Shown here piece after piece: positions 52,163-61,342 of a stretch of 64,000 nucleotides of DNA (position 1 is its first letter; each line of letters opens with the position of its first letter). This stretch comes from an uncultured Myxococcales bacterium (GTDB lineage Bacteria; Myxococcota_A; UBA9042). The stretch is taken from NCBI GenBank assembly GCA_903929795.1, contig CAIYWC010000080.1, positions 1-64,000 on the forward strand. The letters are read 5' to 3'. The notes under the pieces are model-generated. The model had not been told where the DNA came from, did no database searches, and was given only the letters and a program-made list of their open reading frames with translations. The position numbers and the translations under genes are program-made.

Positions 52163-52653
52163 GCCAAGCCCTGCGCGTCTGCGCGCTCGCGTGCCTGTGC
52201 GCGTGCTCAAGCGCGACGATCTACCGCCACGACGCGCCGGACCTGGAGGCGACGATCGTCGGCGGCAGCGCGGACTACCTGTACGTGGAGACGGAGGACG
52301 AGCGCGTCGTCCGCCTGAACCGCAAAAAGATTACGGAAATCGACCATCCGGGCAACGCGGAGGCGCTGATCGGCGGCATCCTGCTCGCAGAAGGTGCCGC
52401 GATCGCCGGCGTCGGGCTGACCGCCAACGACGCGGACACGCGCGCCGTCATGACGACCAGTGGCCTGTCCGTCGGCATTCCGGGGCTCCTGATGCTGGTC
52501 CACGGCCTGCTGATCTGGAACCGCTCGACCGACGCCGCGGCCGAGCTGACGGCGGATTTTCCCTTGCGTTTTCCGCCACCTCCACCGGTTGCGCTGGCCC
52601 TGCCGGCGACGCCAACCGCGCTGCCGCTGCCGGTCACGCCGCTGGCGCCGTAG
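52159..52653 (+). CDS. Small lipoprotein with membrane segment
   Basis: This 164-residue lipoprotein has the lipobox LCAC near residue 16. A short beta-type region (ATIVGGSADYLYVETEDERVVRL) is followed by a Gly-rich hydrophobic segment (about 70-115) and a Pro-rich tail (FPPPPPVAL). The order lipobox, TI-G strand region and Gly-rich hydrophobic segment matches its neighbour at 51791, suggesting tandem paralogues. The function is unknown. It converges on phoR with three bases between the stops and no terminator. Confidence 0.7.
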   Translation: MSQALRVCALACLCACSSATIYRHDAPDLEATIVGGSADYLYVETEDERVVRLNRKKITEIDHPGNAEALIGGILLAEGAAIAGVGLTANDADTRAVMTTSGLSVGIPGLLMLVHGLLIWNRSTDAAAELTADFPLRFPPPPPVALALPATPTALPLPVTPLAP

Positions 52654-52656
52654 CCG

Positions 52657-54018
52657 TCACGCCTGCAGCCACACGCGAAACCGCGCGCCCGTCGGCTCGT
52701 TGGCCTCGCAGGTCACCGTTCCGCCCATCGCCTCGACCAGATGCCGCACGATCGCCAGACCCAGCCCGGTCCCGCCCAGTTCGCGCGATCGACCGGCGTC
52801 AACCCGGTAGAATCGCTCGAAAATCCGCTCCCGATGCGCCGCCGAAATCCCCGGTCCGTCATCCGCCACCCACAGCTCCACGCGCGCGCCGTCGCGCTTG
52901 CAGCCGACCGCGATGTGCGCGCCCTCCGGCGTGTATTTGCTGGCATTTTCAAGGAGATTCACCAACACCTGATCCAGCGCCTGCGGGTTGCCGCGCACCG
53001 TCAGGCCGTCTTCGATCTGCGCCATCACGGTCTGGCCGCGTGCGGTCGTCGCCGGCTCGATGAGGCGAATCGCGTGGCGGATCCGCTCGGTGACCTGCAC
53101 CCCGCTCGGGCTCAGGTCGTAAGCACCCGCCTCGATCCGCGAAAGATCCAGCAAATCCGAGATGATGCGCGACATCCGCTCCGCGTGCCGCAAGATCGTC
53201 TGGGCAAAATCGCGGGCGGTCGTGGGCTCCTCCAGGCCGCCATCGCACAGCGCCTCGGCCGAGGCGTAGACGATCGCCACCGGCGTTCGCAACTCATGGG
53301 AAACATTAGAAATAAAATCACGTCGCACCGTCTCCAACCGCCGCAGCGCCGTCACGTCGCGCACCGCCAGCAGCACGCCGATGCCCGCGCGGTCCAGCGG
53401 CCAGGCCGACCACAGCAGCCGGGCGCCGGACGGCATCGCCAATTCCACCTGCGGCACGTCACTGTCGCGCACCTCGCCGGCGCGCAGCCGCGGCGCAGCC
53501 TGAGCGCGCTCCAGCAGATCCTTCAGCGCTGGCTGCCGCACCAGGTCCAGCAGGCGCTTGCCCAGCGGCGGCGCGGCTTCCCCGAACATCGCCGTCGCGG
53601 AGCGGTTACACAGCGCCACGCGCCCGTCCGAGGTCAGCCCAATGACGCCCTCCACCATGCCTTCCAGCACGACGCCAAAGCGGTCGCGTTCGCTGCGCAG
53701 CTCCGCGGTCGTGCGGTCCAGCTTGTCCGCCATGCGGTTCAGCGCATCGCCGAGTTCCTGGAATTCGCCTGACGCCGCGACGCTCGCACGCCGACCCGGA
53801 TTTTCCTCCGCCATCGCGCGCGCCACTTCCGTCAACCGCTGGGTCTGCAGCGTCACGAGCCGCGCGCCGACAATGCCCAGCAGCAACGCCACGGCCGCGC
53901 CGATCAGCGCCGCCAGCGCCGGTTCAAAGCCCACCGAGACGGCACCCGCCAGCGTGGAGCCCACCGCCATCGCCAGCGAGGTCAGCAGGAACATCCGGCC
54001 GCGGGATTCCAACGTCAC
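52657..54018 (-). CDS. phoR: PhoR-like sensor histidine kinase
   Basis: The 453-residue product has two membrane helices close together (about 10-30 and 34-55) with almost no periplasmic loop, as in PhoR. A HAMP-like linker, a PAS domain (about 112-225) and a HisKA domain with phospho-acceptor His241 in SNVSHELRTP follow. The HATPase domain carries NLLENASKYTPEG, ADDGPGIS and GGTGLGLAIV. The lack of a sensory periplasmic domain fits phosphate sensing through PhoU/Pst, both of which are encoded at 33-34.5 kb. It overlaps the response regulator gene by ATGA. Confidence 0.88.
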   Translation of the reverse strand: MTLESRGRMFLLTSLAMAVGSTLAGAVSVGFEPALAALIGAAVALLLGIVGARLVTLQTQRLTEVARAMAEENPGRRASVAASGEFQELGDALNRMADKLDRTTAELRSERDRFGVVLEGMVEGVIGLTSDGRVALCNRSATAMFGEAAPPLGKRLLDLVRQPALKDLLERAQAAPRLRAGEVRDSDVPQVELAMPSGARLLWSAWPLDRAGIGVLLAVRDVTALRRLETVRRDFISNVSHELRTPVAIVYASAEALCDGGLEEPTTARDFAQTILRHAERMSRIISDLLDLSRIEAGAYDLSPSGVQVTERIRHAIRLIEPATTARGQTVMAQIEDGLTVRGNPQALDQVLVNLLENASKYTPEGAHIAVGCKRDGARVELWVADDGPGISAAHRERIFERFYRVDAGRSRELGGTGLGLAIVRHLVEAMGGTVTCEANEPTGARFRVWLQA

Positions 54019-54734
54019 GGAGCGCCTTGCGCGTCGCTGCTTGCCACCGGCTCGTCGCTGAAACGGTAGCCGACGCCGCGCACGGTCTCCAAGTGCGCTT
54101 GCCCGGCGCCCAGCTTCTCGCGCAACCGCTTGACGTGGGCATCTACCGTGCGCTCGTTGACGTCCGACTCGCGGCCCCAGACGCTATCGAGCAGCATCCC
54201 GCGCGTCTGCACGCGACCGCGCCGCGCCATCAGCCGGGCGAGCAGCTTCACTTCGGTCGCCGTCAGCGCGATCGGCTCCTCGCCGACCCAGCAGCGGTGC
54301 CCGTCCACGTCCAGCCGCACCGGCCCGCCGACCAGCAACCCGCCTTCCGCCGGCGCCGCCTGGGTCCGCCGCAGCAGCGCCCGGATGCGCAGCGCCAGTT
54401 CGCGCGTGGAGAACGGCTTGACCACGTAATCGTCCGCGCCGACCTCAAAGCCGACGACGCGGTCGATCTCCTCGCCGCGCGCGGTCAGCATCAGCACCAG
54501 CGTGTCGCGCGTCCGCGGATTCATGCGGATTTGCCGGCACACTTCCGTCCCCGACAGGTCCGGCAGCATCAGGTCCAGCAGCACGAGGTCGTATGGCGGC
54601 TCCTCTTCCAGCCGCTCCAGACCCTGCTTGCCCGTCAGCGCCTGGCCGACAGTGAACCCTTCGCGGCCCAACGCCCACGCGACGGTGCGCGCCAAATCGG
54701 CCTCGTCTTCAATGATGAGAATTCGCGCGGACAT
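54015..54734 (-). CDS. phoB: PhoB-like response regulator
   Basis: This 239-residue OmpR-family regulator has a receiver domain with phospho-acceptor Asp54 in LVLLDLMLPD and Lys in DDYVVKPF. The C-terminal winged helix ends in SDVNERTVDAHVKRLREKL and VRGVGYRF. The sequence is very PhoB-like. ATG 54734 follows GGGAG by seven bases. It lies 31 bases after speE on the same strand and would bind PHO boxes such as the candidate array upstream of pstB. Confidence 0.9.
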   Translation of the reverse strand: MSARILIIEDEADLARTVAWALGREGFTVGQALTGKQGLERLEEEPPYDLVLLDLMLPDLSGTEVCRQIRMNPRTRDTLVLMLTARGEEIDRVVGFEVGADDYVVKPFSTRELALRIRALLRRTQAAPAEGGLLVGGPVRLDVDGHRCWVGEEPIALTATEVKLLARLMARRGRVQTRGMLLDSVWGRESDVNERTVDAHVKRLREKLGAGQAHLETVRGVGYRFSDEPVASSDAQGAP

Positions 54735-54765
54735 GGAAGTTCTCCCTTTGCCGGCGACGGGCCGG

Positions 54766-55677
54766 TCAGACGTCAAATTCCGTGGGATCATCGCCCAGCG
54801 CCGGCAGGTTCAGGCCCGGCTCGCCCGCCAGCGCGCGCTTGACATACGTCGGCAGCGCAAACGCGGCTTGGATAAAATCGCCATTTGCATAGCGAAGTTG
54901 CGGCTCAAGCCGGGCAATCCGGTCGTTGCGCTGCGTGTTCAACCGCACGTCGATGGTCTGGCTCGCCGCCGTGTACGCCCAGACGCCGCCCGGATACGCC
55001 GTCACTTGGCCCATGTACAGGGAAGTATGGCGGAAAATGCCGGACAGCTTGCGGTAAACGTCGGTGACGCGACTGAGGTAAAACGTCGGCGAATCGCTCT
55101 GCGGCACCAAAATCCCGTGGTCGCCCAGCAGCTTGGCGCAATGCCGGTAGAACGTCTCGGTAAACAGCTCCACGGCCGCGTCCACCGGGTCCGTCGAATC
55201 GACCAGAATCACGTCAAAATGCTCGCCCTGCGCCGCCGCCACCTCGACGTACGCCAGCCCGTCGCCCACGATGACCTCCGCCCGCGGATCGTCCAGCGCG
55301 ACCGCGCACTGCGGAAAGTACTGCCGCGCCACGCGAATCACCTCGCCGTCGATGTCCACAAGCACCGCGCGCGCCACTTCCGGGTGCCGCAGGACCTCGC
55401 GCAGCGTGCCGCCGTCACCGCCGCCGATAATCAGCACGCGCTTGGGATTCGGGTGCGCCAGCAGTGGCACGTGCGTCAGCATCTCGTGGTAGCCCGACTC
55501 GTCGCGATCCGTCACATTGGTCACGCCGCCGAGCGCCAGAACGGTGCCAAAATCCTCGGCTTCAAACACGTCAATCGTCTGGTACGGCGTCTCAAACGAC
55601 TCGTAAAACTGCTTGACCGTAAACGTCAGGTGCGTGTGCTTGGTCCAGGGGTCAAAGTAGCGTTTGGTATCCGTCAT
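54766..55677 (-). CDS. speE: Spermidine synthase
   Basis: SpeE transfers an aminopropyl group from decarboxylated S-adenosylmethionine to putrescine. The 303-residue product has the N-terminal barrel segment (QTIDVFEAEDFGTVLALGG), the nucleotide-binding VLIIGGGDGGTLREVLRH, the Asp pair in DVILVDSTDPV and the late YMGQVTAYPGGVWAY. All family motifs are present. GGGAG lies seven bases before ATG 55677. A far longer open frame upstream is antisense to the dehydrogenase gene and was rejected. It is the first gene of a probable speE-phoB-phoR unit. Confidence 0.94.
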   Translation of the reverse strand: MTDTKRYFDPWTKHTHLTFTVKQFYESFETPYQTIDVFEAEDFGTVLALGGVTNVTDRDESGYHEMLTHVPLLAHPNPKRVLIIGGGDGGTLREVLRHPEVARAVLVDIDGEVIRVARQYFPQCAVALDDPRAEVIVGDGLAYVEVAAAQGEHFDVILVDSTDPVDAAVELFTETFYRHCAKLLGDHGILVPQSDSPTFYLSRVTDVYRKLSGIFRHTSLYMGQVTAYPGGVWAYTAASQTIDVRLNTQRNDRIARLEPQLRYANGDFIQAAFALPTYVKRALAGEPGLNLPALGDDPTEFDV

Positions 55678-55860
55678 CCGTGGGCTCCCTTGGGTCGTTT
55701 GGCGAAGGCCAAGACGCAGGCGGCGGTGTAACGCGGGCCGCACCGGATGACAAGCTGGAGGTCCCAGCCGGCAGCAGGATCGCGGGCGCATGTGCGGGCG
55801 ATGCGTCGGGATTGTGACGTTTTGGCGATGCCAAGCGCGCACCCGCGCGCACGTGGACGG

Positions 55861-55889
55861 GTGACACTCGCCGCGCCGCCGTGTACCCT
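55861..55889 (+). promoter_or_regulatory. Promoter of E1-beta/E2 genes (GTGACA-17-TACCCT)
   Basis: GTGACA (55861-55866) is 17 bases from TACCCT (55884-55889), giving a start near 55896 and a leader of about 30 bases. The region is shared with the divergent speE. Confidence 0.5.
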
Positions 55890-55926
55890 TGCGCCGCCGC
55901 CGGTTGGGCGAGTCTGTGGGCGAAGC

Positions 55927-56946
55927 ATGGCGACAATGAACATCATCCAGGCGGTGAACGACGCGCTCACCTTGGCGATGCGCCGCGATCCGAAAATCGT
56001 GGTCCTGGGCGAAGATGTCGGCAAATTCGGCGGCGTCTTCCGCGCGACGGTCGGGCTGCAGGCAGAATTCGGCGACGACCGCGTCATCGACACGCCGCTC
56101 GCGGAGGGCGGCATCATCGGCACGGCGATCGGCATGGCGATTTATGGCCTCAAGCCCGTGGCGGAGATCCAGTTCAGCGACTTCATTTTTCCGGCGTACG
56201 ACCAAATCGTCAATGAATTGGCGAAGTACCGCTACCGCTCCGGCGGTGAATTTCCCTGCCCAATGGTGATCCGCACGCCGTTTGGTGGCGGCATCCGCGG
56301 CGGCCACTACCATAGCCAGTCGCCCGAGAGCGTGTTCGCCCACCACGCCGGCCTGGTCTGCGTCGCGCCGTCCAATCCCTATGACGCCAAAGGTCTTTTG
56401 CTCTCCGCCATCGACAGCGAGGACCCGGTCATCGTCTTTGAGCCCAAGCGCGTGTACCGCGGCCCGGACCACGGCACCAACTGGAGCGCGCACCCGATGG
56501 GCGAAGTGCCCGCCGGCGAATACCGGGTGCCGATCGGCAAAGGCTCGATTGTCAAGGCACTTTCCGGCAGCGGCACCGCAGTTTCGCTGATCACCTACGG
56601 CGCGATGGTCCACACGTGCCAGAAGGCCGCGGAGCTCGCGGCGGCGGAAGGCATCGACGTCGAACTCATCGATCTGCGGACGATTGTTCCGTATGATCTG
56701 GAACTGATTGCACAATCCGGCCAGCGTACCGGCCGCGTCGTAATCGCCAACGAGGCGCCGCGCACGTGCGGTTTTGCCGCCGAACTCGTCACCGCGGTGC
56801 AAGAAGAGTGTTTCGACTGGCTGCAAGCGCCGGTCGCGCGGGTGACGGGCTGGGATACACCGTTTCCATACGCGCTGGACCATCTGTATATGCCTGATCC
56901 GCAACGCGTTTTGAGCGCGCTTCGCAAGACTGCAACGTACCGTTAG
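55927..56946 (+). CDS. 2-oxoacid dehydrogenase E1 component, beta subunit
   Basis: The 339-residue thiamine-diphosphate enzyme subunit (PdhB/BkdB type) has VLGEDVGKFGGVF, DTPLAEGGIIGTAIGMA, EIQFSDFIFPAYDQI and the GGGIRGGHYHSQSPE loop, all family hallmarks. YHSQSPES and the size resemble branched-chain ketoacid dehydrogenases somewhat more than pyruvate dehydrogenases. The required alpha subunit is not next to it, which is unusual since E1-alpha normally precedes E1-beta. ATG 55927 is the first Met; a second Met three codons later is possible. Confidence 0.92.
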   Translation: MATMNIIQAVNDALTLAMRRDPKIVVLGEDVGKFGGVFRATVGLQAEFGDDRVIDTPLAEGGIIGTAIGMAIYGLKPVAEIQFSDFIFPAYDQIVNELAKYRYRSGGEFPCPMVIRTPFGGGIRGGHYHSQSPESVFAHHAGLVCVAPSNPYDAKGLLLSAIDSEDPVIVFEPKRVYRGPDHGTNWSAHPMGEVPAGEYRVPIGKGSIVKALSGSGTAVSLITYGAMVHTCQKAAELAAAEGIDVELIDLRTIVPYDLELIAQSGQRTGRVVIANEAPRTCGFAAELVTAVQEECFDWLQAPVARVTGWDTPFPYALDHLYMPDPQRVLSALRKTATYR

Positions 56947-56956
56947 GAGTAGAGCC

Positions 56957-58213
56957 ATGGCGTTCGAATTCAAGCTGCCGGACATCGGTGAGGGCGTGGT
57001 CGAGGGCGAGCTGACCAAGTGGCTGGTACAAGACGGTCAGCAAGTTATTGAAGATACGCCGCTTTTTGAAGTACTGACCGATAAGGTGTCCGCCGTGATT
57101 CCGTCGCCGCGCAAGGGCACAATCGCCAAGCGGCATTTTGCGGAAGGCGACATGGTGCCGGTCGGCGCGATCGTCGTGACGATTGAGGAAAGCAGTGCGG
57201 CCAAAGCGGCGTCTGCGGCTGTTGCAACGCCGATTGCTCCGGTTGCCGCTGCGCCGGTAGCTGCGGCGGCTGCTGTGACGGCTGCGCCCGCGCGCGATCC
57301 GGGTGAGCGCGTGCGTGCGGCGCCTGCGACGCGCAAGTTGGCCCGCGATCTCGGCGTGGATCTGCAGGCGGTCGCTGGCTCAGGCGAGCATGGCCGGGTG
57401 ACGAAGACCGACGTGGAAGCGCTGGCGCACCAGATCGCCGACGCACCGGTCGCAGCGACGGCACAACCGGCGGCAGCCAAGGCGCCCACAGCGGCGACGG
57501 CGCTGGTGCGCGGTCCGGACGAAGAGCGCGTGAAACTGAAGGGGCTGCGCCGCAAGATCTACGCGAAAATGCGCGAATCCAAGGACCACGCGGCGCACTT
57601 CACGTACGTCGATGAAGTGGATTTCACAGCGATTATTGCGCTCCAGGACGCGCTGGCGCACAGCGGCCTGAAGACAACCTTCCTGCCGTTTGTCGTCAAG
57701 GCGGTCGTGCTGTCGCTACAGAAGCCGGAATTCGCCTATCTGAACGCACAGATCGACGAAGCTGCGGGCGAGATCGTCGTCAAAAAGCGCTATCACATCG
57801 GCATCGCGGCGGCGACGGACGCCGGGCTGGTGGTGCCGGTCGTGCGCGATTGCGACGCAAAGTCGATCCGCCAGCTGATTCAGGACATTCGCCACGTGGG
57901 CGACGGCGCGCGCACGGGCACGCTGCTCGCCGAGGAGATGTCAGGCTCCACGTTCACGATCACCAGCCTGGGCAAGCTCGGCGGCATGTTCGCGACGCCG
58001 ATCATCAACTACCCGGAGTCGGCGATCCTCGGCTTGCACAAGGTCGAGCAGCGGCCTGCGGTCGTCGACGGCCAGATCGTGATCCGCGACCGGATGTACA
58101 TGTCCTGCAGCTTTGACCACCGGCTGATCGACGGCCACGTTGGCGCCGGCTTTGTCCAGTCGGTGAAGGCATACCTGGAGCAGCCCGCGCTGATGCTGGC
58201 GGAGCTGGTCTGA
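56957..58213 (+). CDS. 2-oxoacid dehydrogenase E2 (dihydrolipoyl acyltransferase)
   Basis: This 418-residue E2 has one lipoyl domain with lipoyl-lysine Lys43 in LTDKVSA. An Ala/Pro linker leads to the peripheral subunit-binding domain (about 118-155, RAAPATRKLARDLGVDL), then another linker and the catalytic acyltransferase domain. The active site is SFDHRLIDGHVG. The single lipoyl domain and EVLTDKVSAVIPSP favour a branched-chain-type E2, but substrate is not proven. It follows the E1-beta gene by ten bases and would form the complex core. No E3 is seen. Confidence 0.94.
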   Translation: MAFEFKLPDIGEGVVEGELTKWLVQDGQQVIEDTPLFEVLTDKVSAVIPSPRKGTIAKRHFAEGDMVPVGAIVVTIEESSAAKAASAAVATPIAPVAAAPVAAAAAVTAAPARDPGERVRAAPATRKLARDLGVDLQAVAGSGEHGRVTKTDVEALAHQIADAPVAATAQPAAAKAPTAATALVRGPDEERVKLKGLRRKIYAKMRESKDHAAHFTYVDEVDFTAIIALQDALAHSGLKTTFLPFVVKAVVLSLQKPEFAYLNAQIDEAAGEIVVKKRYHIGIAAATDAGLVVPVVRDCDAKSIRQLIQDIRHVGDGARTGTLLAEEMSGSTFTITSLGKLGGMFATPIINYPESAILGLHKVEQRPAVVDGQIVIRDRMYMSCSFDHRLIDGHVGAGFVQSVKAYLEQPALMLAELV

Positions 58214-58271
58214 AATTGGCCATGAATCATCCCGCCGTTCATGCGTTGAACGACCGAGGGCCGGTGCGCAC

Positions 58272-58871
58272 GTGACAGATACACGGGAGCAACAACTGGT
58301 CACGCAACAGGTCGTACGCGCGGCGATGGCAGGTGACCGCGTCGCGTTCCGGCAGCTGGTGGAGCAGTTCACGCGGCCGATTTTCAACGTCTGCATGACG
58401 CACCTGCGGGATGAGGCGGAAGCTATGGACATCGTTCAGGATACCTTCCTGAAGGCATGGACCCGGCGCGAGCTGTTTCAGCCCGACACCAACTTCAAGG
58501 CGTGGCTGTTCCGCATCGCCGCGAACGGCTGCATCGACCGCATCCGCCGCCGCCGCGTGCGCCGCGCAGACGAGCTGGACGACCGCGTCACGTCCGACCA
58601 GCTCTCCGAGGGCGACTTGCCGGCGATCAGCACTTTTGGCCGCGCCTCGCCGCTGCAGGAACACGCACGCCATGAGCTATCCGACCGGCTGCACAAGGCC
58701 TTGGAGACACTGCCGGAAAACATGCGCCAAGCGGTGCTGTTGTGCGACGTGCACGGCTATTCGTACCAGGAAATCGCCGACGAGATGGGCATTCCCAAAG
58801 GCACGGTGATGAGCCGGCTGTTTTATGCCCGCAAGAAGCTGCAGGCCGAACTGGCGGACTACCGCGATTGA
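58272..58871 (+). CDS. ECF-type RNA polymerase sigma factor
   Basis: This 199-residue extracytoplasmic-function sigma factor has region 2 (FTRPIFNVCMTHLRDEAEAMDIVQDTFLKAW, in two parts) with the usual DIVQDTFLKAW helix. Region 4 contains VHGYSYQEIADEMGIPKGTVMSRL. The linker is longer than minimal. The start is GTG 58272. The next gene, 12 bases later, encodes a membrane protein like an anti-sigma factor, the usual pair. The likely regulon includes the secreted and PEGA proteins downstream, though no matching promoter was identified. Confidence 0.93.
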   Translation: MTDTREQQLVTQQVVRAAMAGDRVAFRQLVEQFTRPIFNVCMTHLRDEAEAMDIVQDTFLKAWTRRELFQPDTNFKAWLFRIAANGCIDRIRRRRVRRADELDDRVTSDQLSEGDLPAISTFGRASPLQEHARHELSDRLHKALETLPENMRQAVLLCDVHGYSYQEIADEMGIPKGTVMSRLFYARKKLQAELADYRD

Positions 58872-58883
58872 GTGAGGTCCCGG

Positions 58884-59537
58884 ATGAGTGACACGAGGAC
58901 GAAAATGACGTTGCCAGACGCGGACTTTGAGCTGCTGATGCTGCACGCCGACGGCGAGCTGCCAGCGGACCGCTTGGCGCAAGTGCAGCAGTTGCTGGCG
59001 GAGTCGCGCGCTGCGCAGGCGGTCTGGCAGGACATGCAGCTGGGGCGCGAACTGCTGCGCGGCATCGCGCTGGAGGCGGCGGCGCCGGCGCAGGCCAAGC
59101 TCGCGCGGACGGACCTGAGCTTGGTGGCCGGGCAGATCATGCGCAAGCTGCCCGACGATCAGGCGCTCCATCCGGTGGCAGAGCCGCCGACAGATCTCGG
59201 ACTTATCGCGTGGATTCAGGGACTTGGGCTGGGCAAGGTCGGCTTTGCCATGGGCCTGGCGGCAGCAGCCGTCGCCTTCATGGTCGCCCGCGCTGGTCCC
59301 GTGGTCGACGCACCCGCCGCCGACGTTCAGACCGAGATTGCCGCGGTGCCGGGAACAAACCTGGCGCCGCCATGCCAAGGCGACGGCTGTGCGGATGAAA
59401 ACCCCGTGTTCATTGAAGAAATGGACATCGAATCCGGGGGCGTCATGGTCCACCCGCCGCGCGAACAGGGCGGTTCGACCATCATCTGGCATTTCCAGGA
59501 CAACAGCGCGACCCAGGGTGCGGGAGGCGAAGGATGA
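58884..59537 (+). CDS. Anti-sigma-factor-like membrane protein
   Basis: The 217-residue product has an N-terminal cytoplasmic part (DFELLMLHADGELP, the helical zf-HC2/anti-sigma entry without the usual HxxxCxxC zinc site). One membrane helix lies at about 112-135 and a periplasmic tail has CQGDGC, acidic segments and a His near the end. Position and topology support an anti-sigma factor that holds the ECF factor at the membrane. GAGG precedes ATG 58884 by six bases. Its stop overlaps the next start by ATGA. Confidence 0.75.
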   Translation: MSDTRTKMTLPDADFELLMLHADGELPADRLAQVQQLLAESRAAQAVWQDMQLGRELLRGIALEAAAPAQAKLARTDLSLVAGQIMRKLPDDQALHPVAEPPTDLGLIAWIQGLGLGKVGFAMGLAAAAVAFMVARAGPVVDAPAADVQTEIAAVPGTNLAPPCQGDGCADENPVFIEEMDIESGGVMVHPPREQGGSTIIWHFQDNSATQGAGGEG

Positions 59538-60016
59538 GCGCGATGATGTGCAAGAAGCAGCTGGTGCGCGCGCTGGTGCCGGCGGTGCTGCTGCTGGCGG
59601 CGGTTGCCGAGGTGGCTGCCCAGACGCCGCCGGTGCCGACGCAGGTCGTCGAGCGCGCCAGCTTTGAAGTGCGCGTGATTGAGGCGACCAAGGGCGCGCC
59701 GATGGTCGACCCCAAGCTGGCCGATCTGGAGCGCGAGCTGCGTTCTTTGCACCGTGACTACGCGCGGTTTGCGCTGCTCAAGACCGACACCCAGAGCTTG
59801 ACGACGGGCGCGCGTGGCGCCGTGCGGCTGCCCAATGGCGACCTGATCATCCAGTTTCTCGGGCTGTCGGCGGACAAGGTGCAGCGTGTCCGCCACCGGG
59901 TGGAGATGCCCGGGATGAACGCGACCGTGCGCGCCGTCGCGCCGGGCGGTCGCACGCTGGACGTGCTGCAGCTGGGCGATCGGCTGGTGATCGTGGCGAC
60001 GACCGTGAAGCGATAA
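59534..60016 (+). CDS. Secreted protein of the sigma-factor operon
   Basis: This 160-residue protein has a Sec signal peptide (cut after EVAAQ or just before) and a small alpha/beta domain. The domain starts ASFEVRVIEATKG, contains a helical DLERELRSLHRDYARF and ends in three to four strands. There is no cysteine in the mature part and no known motif. It is coupled by ATGA to the anti-sigma gene, so it may sense or transmit an envelope signal. The function is unknown. Confidence 0.7.
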   Translation: MSAMMCKKQLVRALVPAVLLLAAVAEVAAQTPPVPTQVVERASFEVRVIEATKGAPMVDPKLADLERELRSLHRDYARFALLKTDTQSLTTGARGAVRLPNGDLIIQFLGLSADKVQRVRHRVEMPGMNATVRAVAPGGRTLDVLQLGDRLVIVATTVKR

Positions 60017-60124
60017 GCGCTGAGTTTGCAGCAAACTGGCTCACATGGTATCGTTCGCGGGCTCTTGGGTGAGTCGTCGCGTCGTCCCCGGTTCGTCTTC
60101 GTCGTTGAGAGTTGGCATCCGTCC

Positions 60125-61342
60125 ATGAATTTTCGCCGCCACAACGCATCGCACGCGCGCTCCGCGATCGGCCTCGTCCGCCTCGTGACCGTGCTTGCTG
60201 GCTTCGCGTTCGGATCCGCCGCCGTCGCGCAAGCGCCCGCGCCCGTCGCGGCGCCAGCGGATGAAGCTGCCGCGGCGCAGGGCGAGAAGGTCGCCGAAGA
60301 AGGCCGCGACGCGTATCGCAGCGGCCGGTACGCAGACGCGATTGGCTTGTTCGAGAAAGCGTATGCGCTGAGCACCAAGCCGGCGTTTCTGTACAACATC
60401 GCGCGGGCCAAGGAGAAATTGGCCGACTACGACAACGCCACGAAATATCTGGAGAAATATCTCGACGCCTACAAGCAGCAAAATGCCGGCGCAGAGCCGC
60501 AAAATGCCGCTGACGTCAAAAACCTGATGCGCGACTTCAAGCAGCGCGCGTTCGAGGCCCTGCCGGAAGTGAGCATCAGCTCCGTACCGCCGGGCGCGCA
60601 GGTGTACATCGGCGTCGTGGATGAGCTGGCGACGGACGTCAATCCGAACGAAAAAGGCGCGCTGATCGGCTCGACTCCGGTGACGACGCACATGAAGCCG
60701 GGCACATACCGCATGACGCTGCAGCTGATCAACCACGTGGACCACCGCGCGGAGCTGCAGGTGCCGCAGTCGGGCAAGCTCAGCTTGGCGATCGCCATGA
60801 AGATCAAGCAGACGCGCTCCGGCTTGGCGATCGTCAGCAACGTCAAGGGCGCGCAGGTCGCGGTCGACGGCAAGGTCGTGGCGGTGACGCCGTACAACGG
60901 CGTGCTGCCGATGCCGCCGGGCGTGCACCAGGTGACGCTGACGCGCGTGGGCTACACGACCGCGGACCAGCAGGTGACGCTGAGCGAGGACAAGCTGACG
61001 ACAGTGCGGCTCAACCAGCGCGCGTCTGCGGGTCCTCCGGCGTCCTGGCGGTCGTTCACTGGCTGGCCACTGGTGGTGCTGGGCGGGCTGGCGATCGGCG
61101 GCGGCTACGTCGCCAAGACCTATGCTGACCAAGAATACGCCGGTTCGCCGCTGTTTCTGGAGCGGCAAAAGCTGCAGAATTACGGCTACTACAGCGGCGG
61201 CGCGGCGCTGGGTCTCGGCCTGGGACTCATCATCTGGGACTGGAGCCGTTCCGGCATGAATTCCGACGACCTGGTGCCCGGCGCCGCTTTTGACGATGGC
61301 GTCGAAGACAAGCCATTGCCGCCGCCGGAGTCGACGCCATGA
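60125..61342 (+). CDS. TPR and PEGA-domain envelope protein
   Basis: The 405-residue product has a signal peptide (SAAVAQ) and a TPR-like helical region (about 55-135, AYRSGRYADAIGLFEKAYAL). Two PEGA domains follow, marked by SISSVPPGAQVYI and IVSNVKGAQVAVDGKVVAVTP. Two membrane helices lie near 315-335 and 355-372. PEGA proteins are common on myxobacterial envelopes and bind partners or polysaccharide. ATG 60125 starts the signal peptide; the ribosome site is weak. It overlaps the formylglycine-enzyme-like gene by ATGA. Confidence 0.85.
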   Translation: MNFRRHNASHARSAIGLVRLVTVLAGFAFGSAAVAQAPAPVAAPADEAAAAQGEKVAEEGRDAYRSGRYADAIGLFEKAYALSTKPAFLYNIARAKEKLADYDNATKYLEKYLDAYKQQNAGAEPQNAADVKNLMRDFKQRAFEALPEVSISSVPPGAQVYIGVVDELATDVNPNEKGALIGSTPVTTHMKPGTYRMTLQLINHVDHRAELQVPQSGKLSLAIAMKIKQTRSGLAIVSNVKGAQVAVDGKVVAVTPYNGVLPMPPGVHQVTLTRVGYTTADQQVTLSEDKLTTVRLNQRASAGPPASWRSFTGWPLVVLGGLAIGGGYVAKTYADQEYAGSPLFLERQKLQNYGYYSGGAALGLGLGLIIWDWSRSGMNSDDLVPGAAFDDGVEDKPLPPPESTP

